Source of the DNA: Rikenellaceae bacterium
GTDB taxonomy: Bacteria > Bacteroidota > Bacteroidia > Bacteroidales > Rikenellaceae
NCBI GenBank assembly: GCA_009783565.1
Contig: WRDF01000006.1
Span: 62,001-126,000, forward strand
Length of the DNA: 64,000 nt
Direction: 5' to 3'
Shown here: positions 1 to 9,310 of the stretch, piece by piece
Position numbering within the stretch: the first letter of the stretch is position 1
Layout of the letters: each line of letters starts with the position of its first letter
Program-made: the position numbers and the translations under genes
The notes under the pieces: generated by a model
Databases searched by the model: none
What the model was told of the DNA's origin: nothing
The model's input: only the letters and a program-made list of their open reading frames with translations

Positions 1-395
1 CCCAGATGCAGAGGCTTGTTGGTGTTGGGCGACGAATATTCAACCATTATCGTGCGTCCGCTGTCTTGTGCAAAGCCGTAAGTCGCCTCGCCCGCTATTT
101 CGCCGAACCGTTGGGCCCAGAACTCTTCGCTGAGCGTGAGGTTCAGAAAACCTTTTATAACGTTGAAAGAGAGTATCTCGCGCTCACGCGCTGCCATGTT
201 TTCGCCTATTTCCTGCGCCGTTTGCTCAGGCCCCTTGCGGCTCGCTTTAAGCAGCGGAAAGACCACCAGCGTGTAATCACCTTCGAACTCGCGCCGCGTT
301 TTCGAAACCTGAACAAGTTCTATATCGTTGATACCGTACAGCGCCTCGACCGTGCGCAATGCCTGCTCGCGCACCAAATTCTCGATATTCATCAT
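1..395 (-). CDS. argS: Arginyl-tRNA synthetase, N-terminal part (runs off the window)
   Basis: The complement reads from ATG at 395 (or the adjacent in-frame ATG at 392) to the window edge without a stop. The first residues MNIENLVREQA and the block FEGDYTLVVFPLL fit the additional N-terminal domain of class I ArgRS, which recognises the D-loop of tRNA-Arg. The frame ends in YSSPNTNKPLHLG, the start of the HIGH-type ATP-binding motif of ArgRS. The enzyme charges tRNA-Arg in the cytoplasm. About 130 residues are visible of an expected 570-600. It is divergent from dus and has its own TAnnTTTG element at 418-425. The antisense frame at 6-458 is a shadow of this gene. Confidence 0.93.
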   Translation of the reverse strand, partial: MMNIENLVREQALRTVEALYGINDIELVQVSKTRREFEGDYTLVVFPLLKASRKGPEQTAQEIGENMAAREREILSFNVIKGFLNLTLSEEFWAQRFGEIAGEATYGFAQDSGRTIMVEYSSPNTNKPLHL

Positions 396-417
396 CACAA
401 AAGTCGAATTATTCGGT

Positions 418-425
418 CAAAGATA
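418..425 (-). promoter_or_regulatory. argS -7 promoter element (TATCTTTG)
   Basis: Perfect match to the Bacteroidota -7 consensus TAnnTTTG, 22 bp upstream of the argS start. It lies back to back with the dus element at 428-435, so the two polymerase footprints would overlap. Confidence 0.6.
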
Positions 426-427
426 GC

Positions 428-435
428 TATTTTTG
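428..435 (+). promoter_or_regulatory. dus -7 promoter element (TATTTTTG)
   Basis: Matches TAnnTTTG and lies 19 bp before the chosen dus ATG at 455. It supports that start over the longer frame opening at 359 and implies a very short leader. Confidence 0.6.
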
Positions 436-454
436 CATGTTCTTCAACAGGAAA

Positions 455-1471
455 ATGAAAATCTCGAATATCGATCTGGGTGAAAAGCCGTTGTTTCTCG
501 CGCCGATGGAGGACGTGACCGATCCGTCGTTCCGGTGGATGTGCAAAGGGTTCGGGGCGGATATGGTCTATACGGAGTTCATTTCGAGCGACGGGCTGAT
601 ACGCGATGCACGCAAGTCGCTGGCCAAACTCAATATAGCCGACGGCGAGCGTCCGGTGGGCATACAGATATACGGCCACCTTATCGAGCCGATGGTCGAG
701 GCGGCGCGGATAGCGGAAAGTGTCAGTCCTGACGTAATCGACATAAACTTCGGCTGCCCCGTGAAGAAAATCGCCAATCGCGGCGCGGGCAGCGGCATGA
801 TGCGCGACGTGCCGCTGATGGTCGAAATGACGCGGCGCATTGTCGAGGCGGTACGCACGCCCGTAACGGTGAAAACGCGGCTGGGATGGGACGAGGAGAG
901 TAAAAATATCGAGGAAATAGCCCTACGGTTGCAGGACGTGGGTATAGCCGCGCTTACGATTCACGGACGCACGCGCGCGCAACTTTACAAAGGCGAGGCC
1001 GACTGGACGCTCATAGGCGCGGTAAAGAACAACCCCGCGATGCGGATTCCGGTCATCGGCAATGGCGACATCGATTCGCCCGAAGTTGCTGCTGCTGCGT
1101 TCGACCGCTGGGGTGTGGACGGGGTGATGATCGGGCGCGCGACCTACGGGCATCCCTGGATATTCCGCGATATCAAACACTTTCTGGCGACCGGTGAGTT
1201 GTTGCCGTCGCCGTCGGTGACGGAGCGCGTGGAGATCGCGCGGCGACACCTGCTCAAATCGGTCGAGGTGAAAGGCGATGTGATTGGTGTGTTGGAGATG
1301 CGCCGTCACCTGTCGTGTTATTTCAAGGGTTTGCCCGACTTCAAAGAGACGCGCCTGAGGCTCGTGACGCTGAAAAACGTGCCCGAATTGCTCGCGACGC
1401 TCGACTATATCGGTGAACGGTGGAGCAATGGTGTCATTCCGAATGCCATAGGCGGAGGAATCTATCGATAG
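455..1471 (+). CDS. dus: tRNA-dihydrouridine synthase (DusB-like)
   Basis: FMN-dependent flavoprotein that reduces uridine to dihydrouridine in tRNA D-loops. From ATG 455 the product is 338 aa, normal for the family. It shows the N-terminal FMN-binding motif LAPMEDVTD, the catalytic block DINFGCPVKK with its active-site Cys, TVKTRLGW, IHGRTRAQ and the phosphate-binding GNGDI and GRATYGHPW of the TIM barrel. The start at 455 is preferred because a TAnnTTTG element sits at 428-435. An in-frame ATG at 437 is the alternative, and the frame upstream of that overlaps argS. Subfamily assignment to DusB is by general resemblance. Confidence 0.93.
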   Translation: MKISNIDLGEKPLFLAPMEDVTDPSFRWMCKGFGADMVYTEFISSDGLIRDARKSLAKLNIADGERPVGIQIYGHLIEPMVEAARIAESVSPDVIDINFGCPVKKIANRGAGSGMMRDVPLMVEMTRRIVEAVRTPVTVKTRLGWDEESKNIEEIALRLQDVGIAALTIHGRTRAQLYKGEADWTLIGAVKNNPAMRIPVIGNGDIDSPEVAAAAFDRWGVDGVMIGRATYGHPWIFRDIKHFLATGELLPSPSVTERVEIARRHLLKSVEVKGDVIGVLEMRRHLSCYFKGLPDFKETRLRLVTLKNVPELLATLDYIGERWSNGVIPNAIGGGIYR

Positions 1472-1530
1472 TCTCCGACTTTGGTGCAATGACAGTTTAT
1501 TGATTTTTCAGTGTCTTTCACAAATGCGTC

Positions 1531-1597
1531 ACGCCGCCGCCCCATGCGGCGGGATGCTACATTATCATTTCGCGTCCACACCGCCGTCGGCGTGCCG
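1531..1597 (+). repeat. Dispersed GC-rich repeat, copy 1
   Basis: A 67-bp sequence in the gap between dus and the YfhO-like gene. It recurs inverted at 56982-57046 downstream of recN with about four differences. It contains internal palindromic GC stretches such as CGCCGCCGCCCC...GGCGGG. Neither copy is inside a convincing gene. Confidence 0.8.
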
Positions 1598-1657
1598 GCA
1601 TACGCGAGCGTGCGGAATGACAAAATTTTCGTTACTTTGCACATTTATACACGAGAT

Positions 1658-4084
1658 ATGATGAAAAAGGTTTGGCCTTGTATCGCACCTTATATCGTGG
1701 CGATTGCGACGTTCGCGGCAGCGGCGGCGTTGTATTTTGCGCCGCAGTTCGAAGGGCGCGAGTTGACGATGCACGACATTACGCAATATGAAGGTTCGTC
1801 GCGCGACATCGACCTGCATCGCGAACGGTTCGGCGAAGACCCGCAATGGACGGGCAATTCGTTCTCCGGTATGCCCGCGAGCCTGATCAGTATGCAGTAT
1901 CCGGGCCAGATACTCAAACGGGTGTCGCACTGGTTGGAGTTTATGGGGCGGCCTGCATCGCTGATATTTCTGGCGATGGTCGGGTTTTTCGTGATGCTGC
2001 TGATGTTCCGCGTAAACGCTTGGGTGGCTATCCCGATGTCGCTCGCGTACGGGTTTTCGACTTATTTTATAATAATAATCGGCGCAGGGCATATCACGAA
2101 AATGATAGCGTGCGCATACGCTCCGCTCGTTGTCGGGTCGGTGCGCTACGCGCTGCGGCGGAATATCTGGCTCGGAGCGTCGCTCACGGCGTTTTTCGGG
2201 TCGCTGCTTATCGCCGCCAATCACCCGCAGATCGTGTATTACTTTGCGTTCGTCGTAGCAGCGCTGTGGATAAACGAGCTGGTGCGCGCGGTAAAGAAAA
2301 ATCTGTTGCCGCGATTCTGGCGCGCGACGGCAGCCATTGCGGTGGCAGGTGTGCTGGCGTTGGGGTCGAACCTTGCGCCGATGTGGTTTATAAACGAATG
2401 GTCGAAAGATTCGATACGCGGCGGGAGCGAGCTTACTTTGGTGGCCGACGCTCCGACGCGCGGAGCGGGCCTTGACCTCGATTACGCCACGGCATGGAGT
2501 TACGGCATCGGAGAGACTTTTAACTTATACATTCCCGGACTTTATGGCGGCTCGGCGGATTTCGCGCCCGACGGCGAGGTGGCCGATGCGTTGGCGCGTT
2601 ACGGTGCGCGCGGCTATGCAACGCATTTGCTGTCTTATTGGGGCGACCAACCCGGAACGGCGGGGCCGACATATCTGGGGGCGGTAGCTCTGTTCTTTGC
2701 CGTGCTGGCTCTGTTCATGCTGCCGCGCCGTAAGACGCTGTGGATTGTGGCGGTATCGCTGCTGGCGATCATGCTGGCGTGGGGGCATAACTTCATGTGG
2801 CTCACGAAGCTGTTCTTCTATTACTTCCCCGGTTATGACAAATTTCGCGCCGTGGCGACGATGCTCGTCATCGCACAATGGGCTGTGCCGCTGTTGGGTG
2901 CGCTGGGGTTGGCGCGACTATGGCGTGATGAGGTGAAATTCGAAAATGTAAAAAAGTCGCTCAAACCGACCGTGCTTATACTCGGCGGTATATCGCTGGT
3001 ATTCATGCTGTTCGGACGTATGTTGTTCGACTTTGTGTCGCCTTATGACGCGAACATGGGGCTGCCGGAGGACGTGCTGGCGGCAATGCGCAGCGAGCGG
3101 GCGGCGATGATGCGTGCCGACGCGCTGCGTTCGCTCGTTTTCGTTGCGCTGGCGGCAGGTGTGGTGTGGCTGTACATGCGCGGACGGCTTAAACGCGGGG
3201 TGATGGTCGTGCTGGCGGCGGCGTTAGTCTGTGCCGACCTCGTGCCGATAGGGATGCGCTATCTGTCGCACAGCGACTTCACTTTCCGGCGCGGCGCACG
3301 TTTCGTGGCGACTGATGCCGACCGCCTGATTCTGCAAGACATCGAACCCGGATTCCGCGTATTTAACGTTGCGAATGGCATTTCCGCAGCGTTCAATGAG
3401 GCAAATACATCGTATTTCCACCGTTCGGTAGGCGGCTATCATGGCGCGAAACTGCAACGCTATCAGGACGTGATAGACCGTTATCTCGTCCGTGCCGACA
3501 TGAATGTGCTGAATATGCTGAATGTCAGGTACTTCATCATGACGGACGAGCAGGGGCAACCGCCGGTTGCCGTTCCGAATCCCGATGCGTTCGGTGCGGC
3601 GTGGTTCGTGGAGCGCGTCGTCGTTGCCGAGAACGCCGATGAGGAGATAGCCGCGCTGGGTGTGATAGACCTCAGCCGCGAGGCGGTGGTGGACAGGCGG
3701 TTTGCGCATCTGCTCTCGCCTGCGGCAACTGCGACCGTCGACAGTGCGGCGCATATCACGCTCGTGGAGTTCCGTCCGAACTATTTTAGATATGAGTACG
3801 CCACTCCTTATGAGGCTACGGCCGTGTTTTCCGAAATTTTCTATGCGCGCGGCTGGCGGGCGTACATCGACGGCGTGCCGGCAGAGCATTTCCGTGTGAA
3901 CTACATCCTGCGCGGCATGGTGTTGCCCGCCGGTGAGCACTCTGTCGAGTTCCGTTTCAGGGCACATAATTTCAACCTGATCTCGAACATCACGCTCGTG
4001 TTTTCGCTGCTGATCATCGCCGCACTCGCGGCATCGATCGCGGCGACAGTGCTGTGCAGGAAACGTAAACGAAAAGAGACATGA
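1658..4084 (+). CDS. YfhO-family multi-pass membrane protein
   Basis: Predicted 808-aa polytopic membrane protein resembling the YfhO family, GT-C-type proteins linked in Firmicutes to glycosylation of cell-envelope polymers. It has an N-terminal helix, a large loop with NSFSGMPA, about a dozen hydrophobic segments through residue 600, then a soluble C-terminal domain and a last TM helix (ITLVFSLLIIAALAASIAATV). The start at 1658 (MMKKVWP) follows a TTTGC promoter-like stretch at 1636-1640. The open frame back to 1511 is translation of a dispersed repeat and is rejected. It overlaps ftsX by ATGA, so the two are probably cotranscribed. The substrate is unknown. Confidence 0.85.
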   Translation: MMKKVWPCIAPYIVAIATFAAAAALYFAPQFEGRELTMHDITQYEGSSRDIDLHRERFGEDPQWTGNSFSGMPASLISMQYPGQILKRVSHWLEFMGRPASLIFLAMVGFFVMLLMFRVNAWVAIPMSLAYGFSTYFIIIIGAGHITKMIACAYAPLVVGSVRYALRRNIWLGASLTAFFGSLLIAANHPQIVYYFAFVVAALWINELVRAVKKNLLPRFWRATAAIAVAGVLALGSNLAPMWFINEWSKDSIRGGSELTLVADAPTRGAGLDLDYATAWSYGIGETFNLYIPGLYGGSADFAPDGEVADALARYGARGYATHLLSYWGDQPGTAGPTYLGAVALFFAVLALFMLPRRKTLWIVAVSLLAIMLAWGHNFMWLTKLFFYYFPGYDKFRAVATMLVIAQWAVPLLGALGLARLWRDEVKFENVKKSLKPTVLILGGISLVFMLFGRMLFDFVSPYDANMGLPEDVLAAMRSERAAMMRADALRSLVFVALAAGVVWLYMRGRLKRGVMVVLAAALVCADLVPIGMRYLSHSDFTFRRGARFVATDADRLILQDIEPGFRVFNVANGISAAFNEANTSYFHRSVGGYHGAKLQRYQDVIDRYLVRADMNVLNMLNVRYFIMTDEQGQPPVAVPNPDAFGAAWFVERVVVAENADEEIAALGVIDLSREAVVDRRFAHLLSPAATATVDSAAHITLVEFRPNYFRYEYATPYEATAVFSEIFYARGWRAYIDGVPAEHFRVNYILRGMVLPAGEHSVEFRFRAHNFNLISNITLVFSLLIIAALAASIAATVLCRKRKRKET

Positions 4085-4947
4085 ACGACCGCAAGTTGAG
4101 GCGTAAAGTGCGCCTGTCGTATGCCATATCGACCGTGAGCATCGCGATGGTGCTGTTCCTGCTCGGCTCGGCGAGTTACCTGATACTCAGCCTGATGAAC
4201 GCCGCCGACCGCATGAGGGAGAGCGTGGCGGTGCATGTGATGTTGCACGACATGGACGACGATGTGCGCGAGGCGGTCGGTCGCCGTCTCACGGCGATGG
4301 ACGATGTAAAGGAGATAACGTTTGTCTCGAAAGACGATGCCGTGCGTGATTTTATCGAGTATGCGGGTGACGATTTCACCGAATTTCTCGACTTCAATCC
4401 ACTGCCCGACTCGTTCGAGGTGAGGCTGCGTGCGGACGGCGACAGGGATGCGCTGCGCGGGTTCGAACGCACGGTGGGCGCGTGGACAGAAGTGCGCGAG
4501 GTGGTCTACCAGCGTGCTGTGGCCGAGCAGATCGGAGCAAATCTTACGAAGTTCCGCTTTGTGCTGCTGGTCTTCGGTTTCATGCTGATGCTAATCTCTA
4601 TCATTCTGCTGAATAACATGATACGTGTTTCGATCTACTCGAAGCGCTATCTGATAAGTACGATGAAACTCGTGGGCGCAGACCGCCGGTTTATCCTGCG
4701 GCCGTTCCTCGCCAGCAGCGTGCGGCAGGGGATATATGCCGCGCTGATGGCCTCGGTGATGTTCGTGCTGCTCGTCGCGGGAATAGGCGAGGGGATGCCC
4801 GAAATCCGCTATATCGGCGAGCGTACGCAGTTGCTGTGGATCATCGGCGGAATGTTCGTTATGGGGATGCTCATTTCGGTGGCGTTCACCATGCCGGCCG
4901 TCGATAAGTTCGTGCGAATGCGCACGAATGCGGTGCATTTATACTAA
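4081..4947 (+). CDS. ftsX: Cell division protein FtsX-like permease
   Basis: 288 aa with the FtsX layout: cytoplasmic N-terminus, TM1 at about residues 18-40, an extracytoplasmic domain to about residue 155, then three TM helices (VLLVFGFMLMLISIILLN, the segment near residue 215, LLWIIGGMFVMGMLIS). FtsX partners the ATPase FtsE and transmits its cycle to periplasmic peptidoglycan hydrolases during division. No ftsE is adjacent, which is usual for Bacteroidota. The start overlaps the stop of the YfhO-like gene as ATGA. Confidence 0.9.
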   Translation: MNDRKLRRKVRLSYAISTVSIAMVLFLLGSASYLILSLMNAADRMRESVAVHVMLHDMDDDVREAVGRRLTAMDDVKEITFVSKDDAVRDFIEYAGDDFTEFLDFNPLPDSFEVRLRADGDRDALRGFERTVGAWTEVREVVYQRAVAEQIGANLTKFRFVLLVFGFMLMLISIILLNNMIRVSIYSKRYLISTMKLVGADRRFILRPFLASSVRQGIYAALMASVMFVLLVAGIGEGMPEIRYIGERTQLLWIIGGMFVMGMLISVAFTMPAVDKFVRMRTNAVHLY

Positions 4948-4979
4948 GTGGTCTGCCGACCCAAACCAAACTTGAACGA

Positions 4980-5633
4980 ATGAAAATAAACAAAGAAGGT
5001 TACACGATAATAGCCGTGACGCTGGTGGCGGCGGCGGCTGTAACGGCGGTCTGCTTCATGTTGACGCCCGCGTGGGTGGCATGGTCGGTCACGGCGCTCG
5101 CGGCAGGGTATTTCGCCATGACGGTCTTCTTTTTCCGTGAGCCGCGCCGACCATTGCTGCAAGACCCTGACGTGGTTTTTTCGCCCTGCGACGGGCGGGT
5201 GGTGGTTGTCGAACCGGTACGTGAGCGCGAATTTCTGGATGGCGCGGAATGCGTGCAGGTTTCGGTCTTCATGAACGTTACGAATGTCCACGTCAATTGG
5301 TATCCCGTCGGCGGTCGCGTGGCTTATTTCAAGCACCATCACGGGCGGTTCATGGTGGCGTGGCATCCCAAGTCGTCGGAGGAGAACGAGCGGACGACGA
5401 CGGTCGTGGATACGGGGCGGCACAGGGTGCTGTTCCGCCAGATCGCAGGATTGGTGGCGCGTCGCATAGTATCGTATGCGCGTGAGGGTGAGACGGTTAC
5501 ACAGAATTCGAAGTGCGGGTTCATTAAGTTCGGTTCGCGTGTCGATGTGATGCTGCCTGCGGGGAGCGAGGTGCTGGTGAAAATCGGCGACCGTGTCAAG
5601 GGATCGCAGACCCCGCTTGCGCGGCTGCCGTAA
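4980..5633 (+). CDS. psd: Phosphatidylserine decarboxylase proenzyme
   Basis: Makes phosphatidylethanolamine from phosphatidylserine at the inner membrane. The 217-aa protein is the short form common in Bacteroidota and archaea. It has two hydrophobic helices near the N-terminus (about residues 8-45), FSPCDGRV, FMNVTNVHVNWYP with the catalytic-region histidine, and the C-terminal KFGSRVD. The Gly-Ser in that motif is the expected self-cleavage site that generates the pyruvoyl group. It lies 32 bp after ftsX and probably shares its transcript. Confidence 0.95.
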   Translation: MKINKEGYTIIAVTLVAAAAVTAVCFMLTPAWVAWSVTALAAGYFAMTVFFFREPRRPLLQDPDVVFSPCDGRVVVVEPVREREFLDGAECVQVSVFMNVTNVHVNWYPVGGRVAYFKHHHGRFMVAWHPKSSEENERTTTVVDTGRHRVLFRQIAGLVARRIVSYAREGETVTQNSKCGFIKFGSRVDVMLPAGSEVLVKIGDRVKGSQTPLARLP

Positions 5634-5697
5634 CCGCCGTAACACAATGGCACGTCATTTGAGTATATTCTCACGACGAACCAAAAATTAATATGAT

Positions 5698-6276
5698 ATG
5701 ATCGAAGGTAAACATTCACATAATGAGGCAGTTATGGGTGACGAGGGCTTCACGCCCGGTGATGCGTATCCCAACTGCGAGGGTGAGCCGTGCGCCAATA
5801 TGGCGGACATAGATGAAGTGCCGGGTGACAATTCGGCAGATGCAGAGGCGACAGAAACGGCCGAATGGAAAGATAAGTACGTGCGTCTGCAAGCCGAGTT
5901 CGATAATTATCGCAAGCGCACGTTGCGCGAAAAGCTGGAACTTGCGGCACTCGGCGGCGAGGATGTGATGCGCGCCCTGTTACCGGTTCTGGACGATGTG
6001 GATCGCGCTCTGGAAGCGATGCAAAAGACAGATGACGTAGCGTCGGTGCGCATGGGTATCGAGCTGGTGTCCAAGAAGTTGCGCGATGTGCTCGGGGCAA
6101 AGGGACTGAGTGAGATCGATGCCGTGGGCAGTGTGCTGGACACCGATCTGCACGATGCGGTAGCACAGGTCGCGGGCGATAAGAAAACACGCGGCAAGGT
6201 GGTAGAAGTCGTCCAGAAAGGTTATAAACTCAAAGACAAAGTCGTTCGCCACGCGAAATGCGTCGTGGGCGAATAG
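5698..6276 (+). CDS. grpE: Nucleotide exchange factor GrpE
   Basis: 192-aa co-chaperone that releases ADP from DnaK. It has an acidic, low-complexity N-terminus to about residue 55, then the coiled-coil start [19 protein letters not shown] and a C-terminal beta domain ending in [16 protein letters not shown], all diagnostic for GrpE. It lies 29 bp upstream of the dnaJ start, so the two form a chaperone operon. dnaK is not in the window. Confidence 0.97.
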   Translation: MIEGKHSHNEAVMGDEGFTPGDAYPNCEGEPCANMADIDEVPGDNSADAEATETAEWKDKYVRLQAEFDNYRKRTLREKLELAALGGEDVMRALLPVLDDVDRALEAMQKTDDVASVRMGIELVSKKLRDVLGAKGLSEIDAVGSVLDTDLHDAVAQVAGDKKTRGKVVEVVQKGYKLKDKVVRHAKCVVGE

Positions 6277-6305
6277 TCGATTCAAAACTGCACTACAACC
6301 CAATA

Positions 6306-7529
6306 ATGGCAACAAAGAGAGATTATTACGAAATACTCGAAGTGTCGAAAACGGCGACGGCCGACGAGATAAAAAAAGCCTATCGGCAGGCGGCCTTGAA
6401 GTATCATCCTGACAAAAATCCTGGCGATAAGGCCGCCGAAGAGAAGTTCAAGGAGGCCGCAGAGGCCTACGACGTGCTGAGCGATGCCGACAAGCGGGCG
6501 CGTTACGACCAGTTCGGGCACGCCGGGATGAGTGGCGCTGCGGGAGGTCCGGGTGGCGGATTTTCGGGCGGCGGGTTCACGATGGAGGATATTTTCCGTA
6601 ATTTCGGCGATATCTTCGGCGGACATTTCGGCGGTGGCATGGGCGGCGGACGCGGCGGGTTCTCGACCTTCGAGTTCGATATGGGCGGCATGGGAGGCGG
6701 ATTCGCCGGCGGCGGCGGGCGCGGTGGCAGGCGTGTGAATCGCGGCTCGGATCTTCGTGTGAAAGTGAAGCTGAGCCTCAAAGAAATCGCTAACGGCACG
6801 ACCAAAAAACTGAAAATCAACAAGATGGTCACCTGCGACAAGTGCGGCGGCACGGGCGCGAAGACTCCCGATTCGTATACTACATGTGCCGCGTGTAACG
6901 GCAGCGGCTACGTTACGCAGGTCGTGAACACCATCTTCGGGCGTACGCAGAGTACCGTGCAGTGTCCGACATGTCACGGCGACGGGCGCACCATCAAGGA
7001 TAAGTGCGACAAGTGTCACGGCGAGGGCATCGTGCGCGGCGAGGAAGTTGTGGAGATCAAAATTCCGGCGGGCGTCGGGGCGGGGATGCAGCTCTCGGTG
7101 AGCGGCAAAGGCAACGCCGCGCGTCATGGCGGAGTGAACGGCGACCTGCTCGTGATCATAGAAGAAGAACGCCACCCAGAACTCGAACGTGACGGCAGCG
7201 ATCTGTTATACAATCTGGCGCTCACGATACCGGAGGCGGTGCTGGGCGGTATGGTTGAAGTGCCCACCATCGAGGGCAAGGCAAAAGTGAAAGTACAGCC
7301 CGGAACGGTGGCGGGGCAGGTGCTGCGGCTGAAAGGCAAGGGAATTCCCGACCTGAACGGTTATGGGCGCGGCGATATTCTGGCGGTGGTCGATATTGCG
7401 GTGCCTGCGAAACTTTCGGCTGACGAGAAACGGCTCGTCGAAGAGTTGGGTCGTACGCCGTCGTTCGCGAAAGCCGAGAAAAAAGTGCGCCAGAATATTT
7501 TCGACCGTATGCGGAGTTTTTTCAGATGA
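6306..7529 (+). CDS. dnaJ: Chaperone DnaJ
   Basis: 407-aa type I Hsp40 that delivers substrates to DnaK and stimulates its ATPase. The J-domain starts at [11 protein letters not shown] and holds the HPD motif (YHPDKNPGD, about residue 34). A Gly/Phe-rich stretch follows at about residues 75-140, then four zinc-finger repeats [24 protein letters not shown] and CDKCHGEG, then the C-terminal substrate domains. The ATG at 6306 gives the canonical N-terminus; the frame extends back to 6258 inside grpE. The TGA stop is followed directly by the palindrome CACACACGTGTG of repeat family A. Confidence 0.98.
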   Translation: MATKRDYYEILEVSKTATADEIKKAYRQAALKYHPDKNPGDKAAEEKFKEAAEAYDVLSDADKRARYDQFGHAGMSGAAGGPGGGFSGGGFTMEDIFRNFGDIFGGHFGGGMGGGRGGFSTFEFDMGGMGGGFAGGGGRGGRRVNRGSDLRVKVKLSLKEIANGTTKKLKINKMVTCDKCGGTGAKTPDSYTTCAACNGSGYVTQVVNTIFGRTQSTVQCPTCHGDGRTIKDKCDKCHGEGIVRGEEVVEIKIPAGVGAGMQLSVSGKGNAARHGGVNGDLLVIIEEERHPELERDGSDLLYNLALTIPEAVLGGMVEVPTIEGKAKVKVQPGTVAGQVLRLKGKGIPDLNGYGRGDILAVVDIAVPAKLSADEKRLVEELGRTPSFAKAEKKVRQNIFDRMRSFFR

Positions 7530-7633
7530 CACACACGTGTGTTATCCAGCCCGCCGGATGGCTGTCATTGCGGGCTTGCCCCGCATTTTGCGTTTGTTTG
7601 AGATTGCAGGTCAAGCCCGCAACGACAATTTGT
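7528..7633 (+). repeat. Repeat A palindrome plus fold-back 'GTCATTGCGGGC' element
   Basis: Starts at the dnaJ stop with CACACACGTGTGT, continues with CCAGCCCGCCGG and then an inverted pair GTCATTGCGGGC...GCCCGCAACGAC (about 7574-7625). The same modules recur at 60068-60196. The fold-back could act as a terminator for grpE-dnaJ. Confidence 0.7.
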
Positions 7634-7657
7634 AACAAACCTTAATCTATCTATATC

Positions 7658-8296
7658 ATGAAAAAATCACTGATACTGATGCTCTTAGGCATCTGCGCAG
7701 CGTGCGGGGCGCATGGACAACCTGCCGAAGTTATAAAGTTGAACCCTCCGAACCTGCAACGCGGAGAAGTTACGATGCAGGCGTTCGAGCAGCGTCGTTC
7801 GACGCGCGAATTTGCCGATCGCAAACTCGCGCCGCAAGACCTTTCGGACCTGATGTGGGCGGCCAACGGTATGAATCGTCCCGATGAGAGCAAACATACA
7901 TCGCCCACGGCGCGCAACCGCCAGCAGATCATGCTCTATGTGGTGATGGCGGAAGGCGCGTATTTCTATGACTCGAAGGCTCATGAACTTCATCTGGTGA
8001 CGACCGATGACCTGCGGTCATATGTGGCAGGCCCTCAGGCGTTTGCTGCGACTGCGCCGGTGTCGATAGTGATCGTCGCCGACATGGAGAAAGCCGGCGG
8101 CAACGACGAACGGGCGCGTATATGGAGCGGAATGGATGCGGGGATCGTCTCGCAGAGCATTTCGCTGTTCTGCTCGGGCTGCGGTTTTGCGACAGTTCCG
8201 CGCGCACTCATGGATCACGAAAATCTGCACAAGGGCTTGAAACTCGGCGAACATCACATTATTTACCTCAACCATCCGGTAGGGTACTTCAAGTAA
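7658..8296 (+). CDS. Exported nitroreductase-family protein (SagB-like)
   Basis: 212 aa with an N-terminal signal peptide (MKKSLILMLLGICAACG); the LGICAAC stretch could also serve as a lipobox. The mature part is a nitroreductase/SagB-type FMN oxidoreductase fold: RRSTREFADRKL near residue 45, SPTARNRQQIMLYV with the FMN-contacting Asn/Arg region, then GMDAGIVSQSISLFCSGCGFATVPR. Exported members are common in Bacteroidetes, but their substrates are mostly unknown. It is a single gene followed by a strong hairpin at 8346-8384. Confidence 0.85.
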   Translation: MKKSLILMLLGICAACGAHGQPAEVIKLNPPNLQRGEVTMQAFEQRRSTREFADRKLAPQDLSDLMWAANGMNRPDESKHTSPTARNRQQIMLYVVMAEGAYFYDSKAHELHLVTTDDLRSYVAGPQAFAATAPVSIVIVADMEKAGGNDERARIWSGMDAGIVSQSISLFCSGCGFATVPRALMDHENLHKGLKLGEHHIIYLNHPVGYFK

Positions 8297-8345
8297 GCGA
8301 CTGTCATTCGTGCGTGCCGCGCGTTCGGAATGACAAATATGACAA

Positions 8346-8384
8346 TTAAAAAGCCGGCATCCGTTAAGGATGCCGGCTTTTTAA
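8346..8384. terminator. Bidirectional intrinsic terminator
   Basis: A 17-bp perfect inverted repeat (TTAAAAAGCCGGCATCC and its complement) with a 5-nt loop and A/T tracts on both sides. It lies between the convergent nitroreductase and beta-barrel genes and can serve both. Confidence 0.93.
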
Positions 8385-8399
8385 TATCGCATCAGGCGA

Positions 8400-8981
8400 T
8401 TAGAAGTAGTAAGTGAAACCTACCGAAGTTGTGCTGCCAAGGTTGAAGTCAAAGCGGTTTACTGCTACTGCATCGTCTGCATCGGCTTTTGCGTTCGCCC
8501 AAGAAAGACCACCGAAGCCGAAGTTCAGGCTCCAACGGCACGACGGACGAAGTTCAAAACGCAGGAAATTCAGGCCGGCCGAGATACCATTTACAGTAAC
8601 ATCGTTTTGCTCCAAGCTACCAACGAAATAGCCCGAATCGCCGCTCACATAACCTACGCGCAATGTGGGAGCATAGTAGAACAGGTCGTTGATTTTCAAT
8701 TTGTAAACACCACCGAGACCTACACCCCAAGCGCTCGCGCTTTGTCTGCTTTCGCCATCGAGTTTGTAGCCAAAGTCACCGTACATTCCATCGAGCATAA
8801 TACCCCATCTGTCGTTGAACATGTAACCGACAGCAGGATTGATTGCAAATGAACTTTGGTTGTCTTTATCGACTTTAATCAAATTGCCGCTGACTTCACC
8901 TGTGATGAACCAAGGGCTTTGTGCACTAACCGTTGCAGCACCGAATGCGAGAACTGCAACCAACATCAGAATCTTTTTCAT
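8400..8981 (-). CDS. Small outer-membrane beta-barrel protein
   Basis: 193 aa with a clear signal peptide ending ATVSA-Q. The mature part consists of alternating short amphipathic strands (YMFNDRWGIMLDGMYGDFGYKL, FFYYAPTLRVGYVSG, LRFELRPSCRWSLNFGFGG) and ends in GFTYYF, with the terminal Phe typical of BamA-inserted porins. It resembles the Bacteroidetes porin-family/outer-membrane-beta-barrel group; its transport or adhesion role is unknown. It is a single gene with a TAnnTTTG promoter at 9053-9060. Confidence 0.85.
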   Translation of the reverse strand: MKKILMLVAVLAFGAATVSAQSPWFITGEVSGNLIKVDKDNQSSFAINPAVGYMFNDRWGIMLDGMYGDFGYKLDGESRQSASAWGVGLGGVYKLKINDLFYYAPTLRVGYVSGDSGYFVGSLEQNDVTVNGISAGLNFLRFELRPSCRWSLNFGFGGLSWANAKADADDAVAVNRFDFNLGSTTSVGFTYYF

Positions 8982-9052
8982 AGCAAAAAATCGAGTAATT
9001 TAAGTTAAACAATTATTAAAAAAACGTTTTGTTTTCGTTACCAAATTCGGGG

Positions 9053-9060
9053 CAAATATA
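9053..9060 (-). promoter_or_regulatory. -7 element (TATATTTG) for the beta-barrel gene
   Basis: Exact TAnnTTTG on the minus strand, implying a leader of about 65 nt before the start at 8981. Confidence 0.55.
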
Positions 9061-9276
9061 AACACAATAACCTGAACTGTGCAACATTTTCACGAAAATT
9101 TATCAACAGCTGACATTCCTTACCACCGAAAATTCTGCAAAACATGCCGCAAAGATAAACGAGAAAACTGAAAAAACAAAAAAAGTTTTCAAATTTTTGC
9201 GAAAAAATTAAAATACGGGAATAATTAGGGTTTGTTCACCTGATGCGCGAACGGACGAAAGTAGTAAAAATTGCAT

Positions 9277-9284
9277 TAACTTTG
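9277..9284 (+). promoter_or_regulatory. -7 element (TAACTTTG) for fabI
   Basis: Exact TAnnTTTG 26 bp before the fabI ATG. Confidence 0.6.
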
Positions 9285-9310
9285 CAGCCGAGAAAAAACC
9301 TTAATCGCAT

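Larger units (their letters stand above)
8982..9310. other. AT-rich divergent intergenic region
   Basis: 329 bp between the barrel gene and fabI, strikingly A/T-rich against its GC-rich flanks. It holds a -7 element on each strand (9053-9060 minus, 9277-9284 plus), a long leader for the barrel gene and several poly-A stretches around 9180-9210. I see no gene or RNA. Confidence 0.6.

Noticed and set aside
6..458. 150-codon plus-strand open frame at the window start
   Set aside because: It is antisense to the clear argS N-terminus, which ends in the ArgRS ATP-binding motif at the edge.
1511..1657. N-terminal extension of the YfhO-like protein from 1511
   Set aside because: It is translated from a dispersed repeat with a second copy at 56982, and a normal start with signal-anchor helix begins at 1658.
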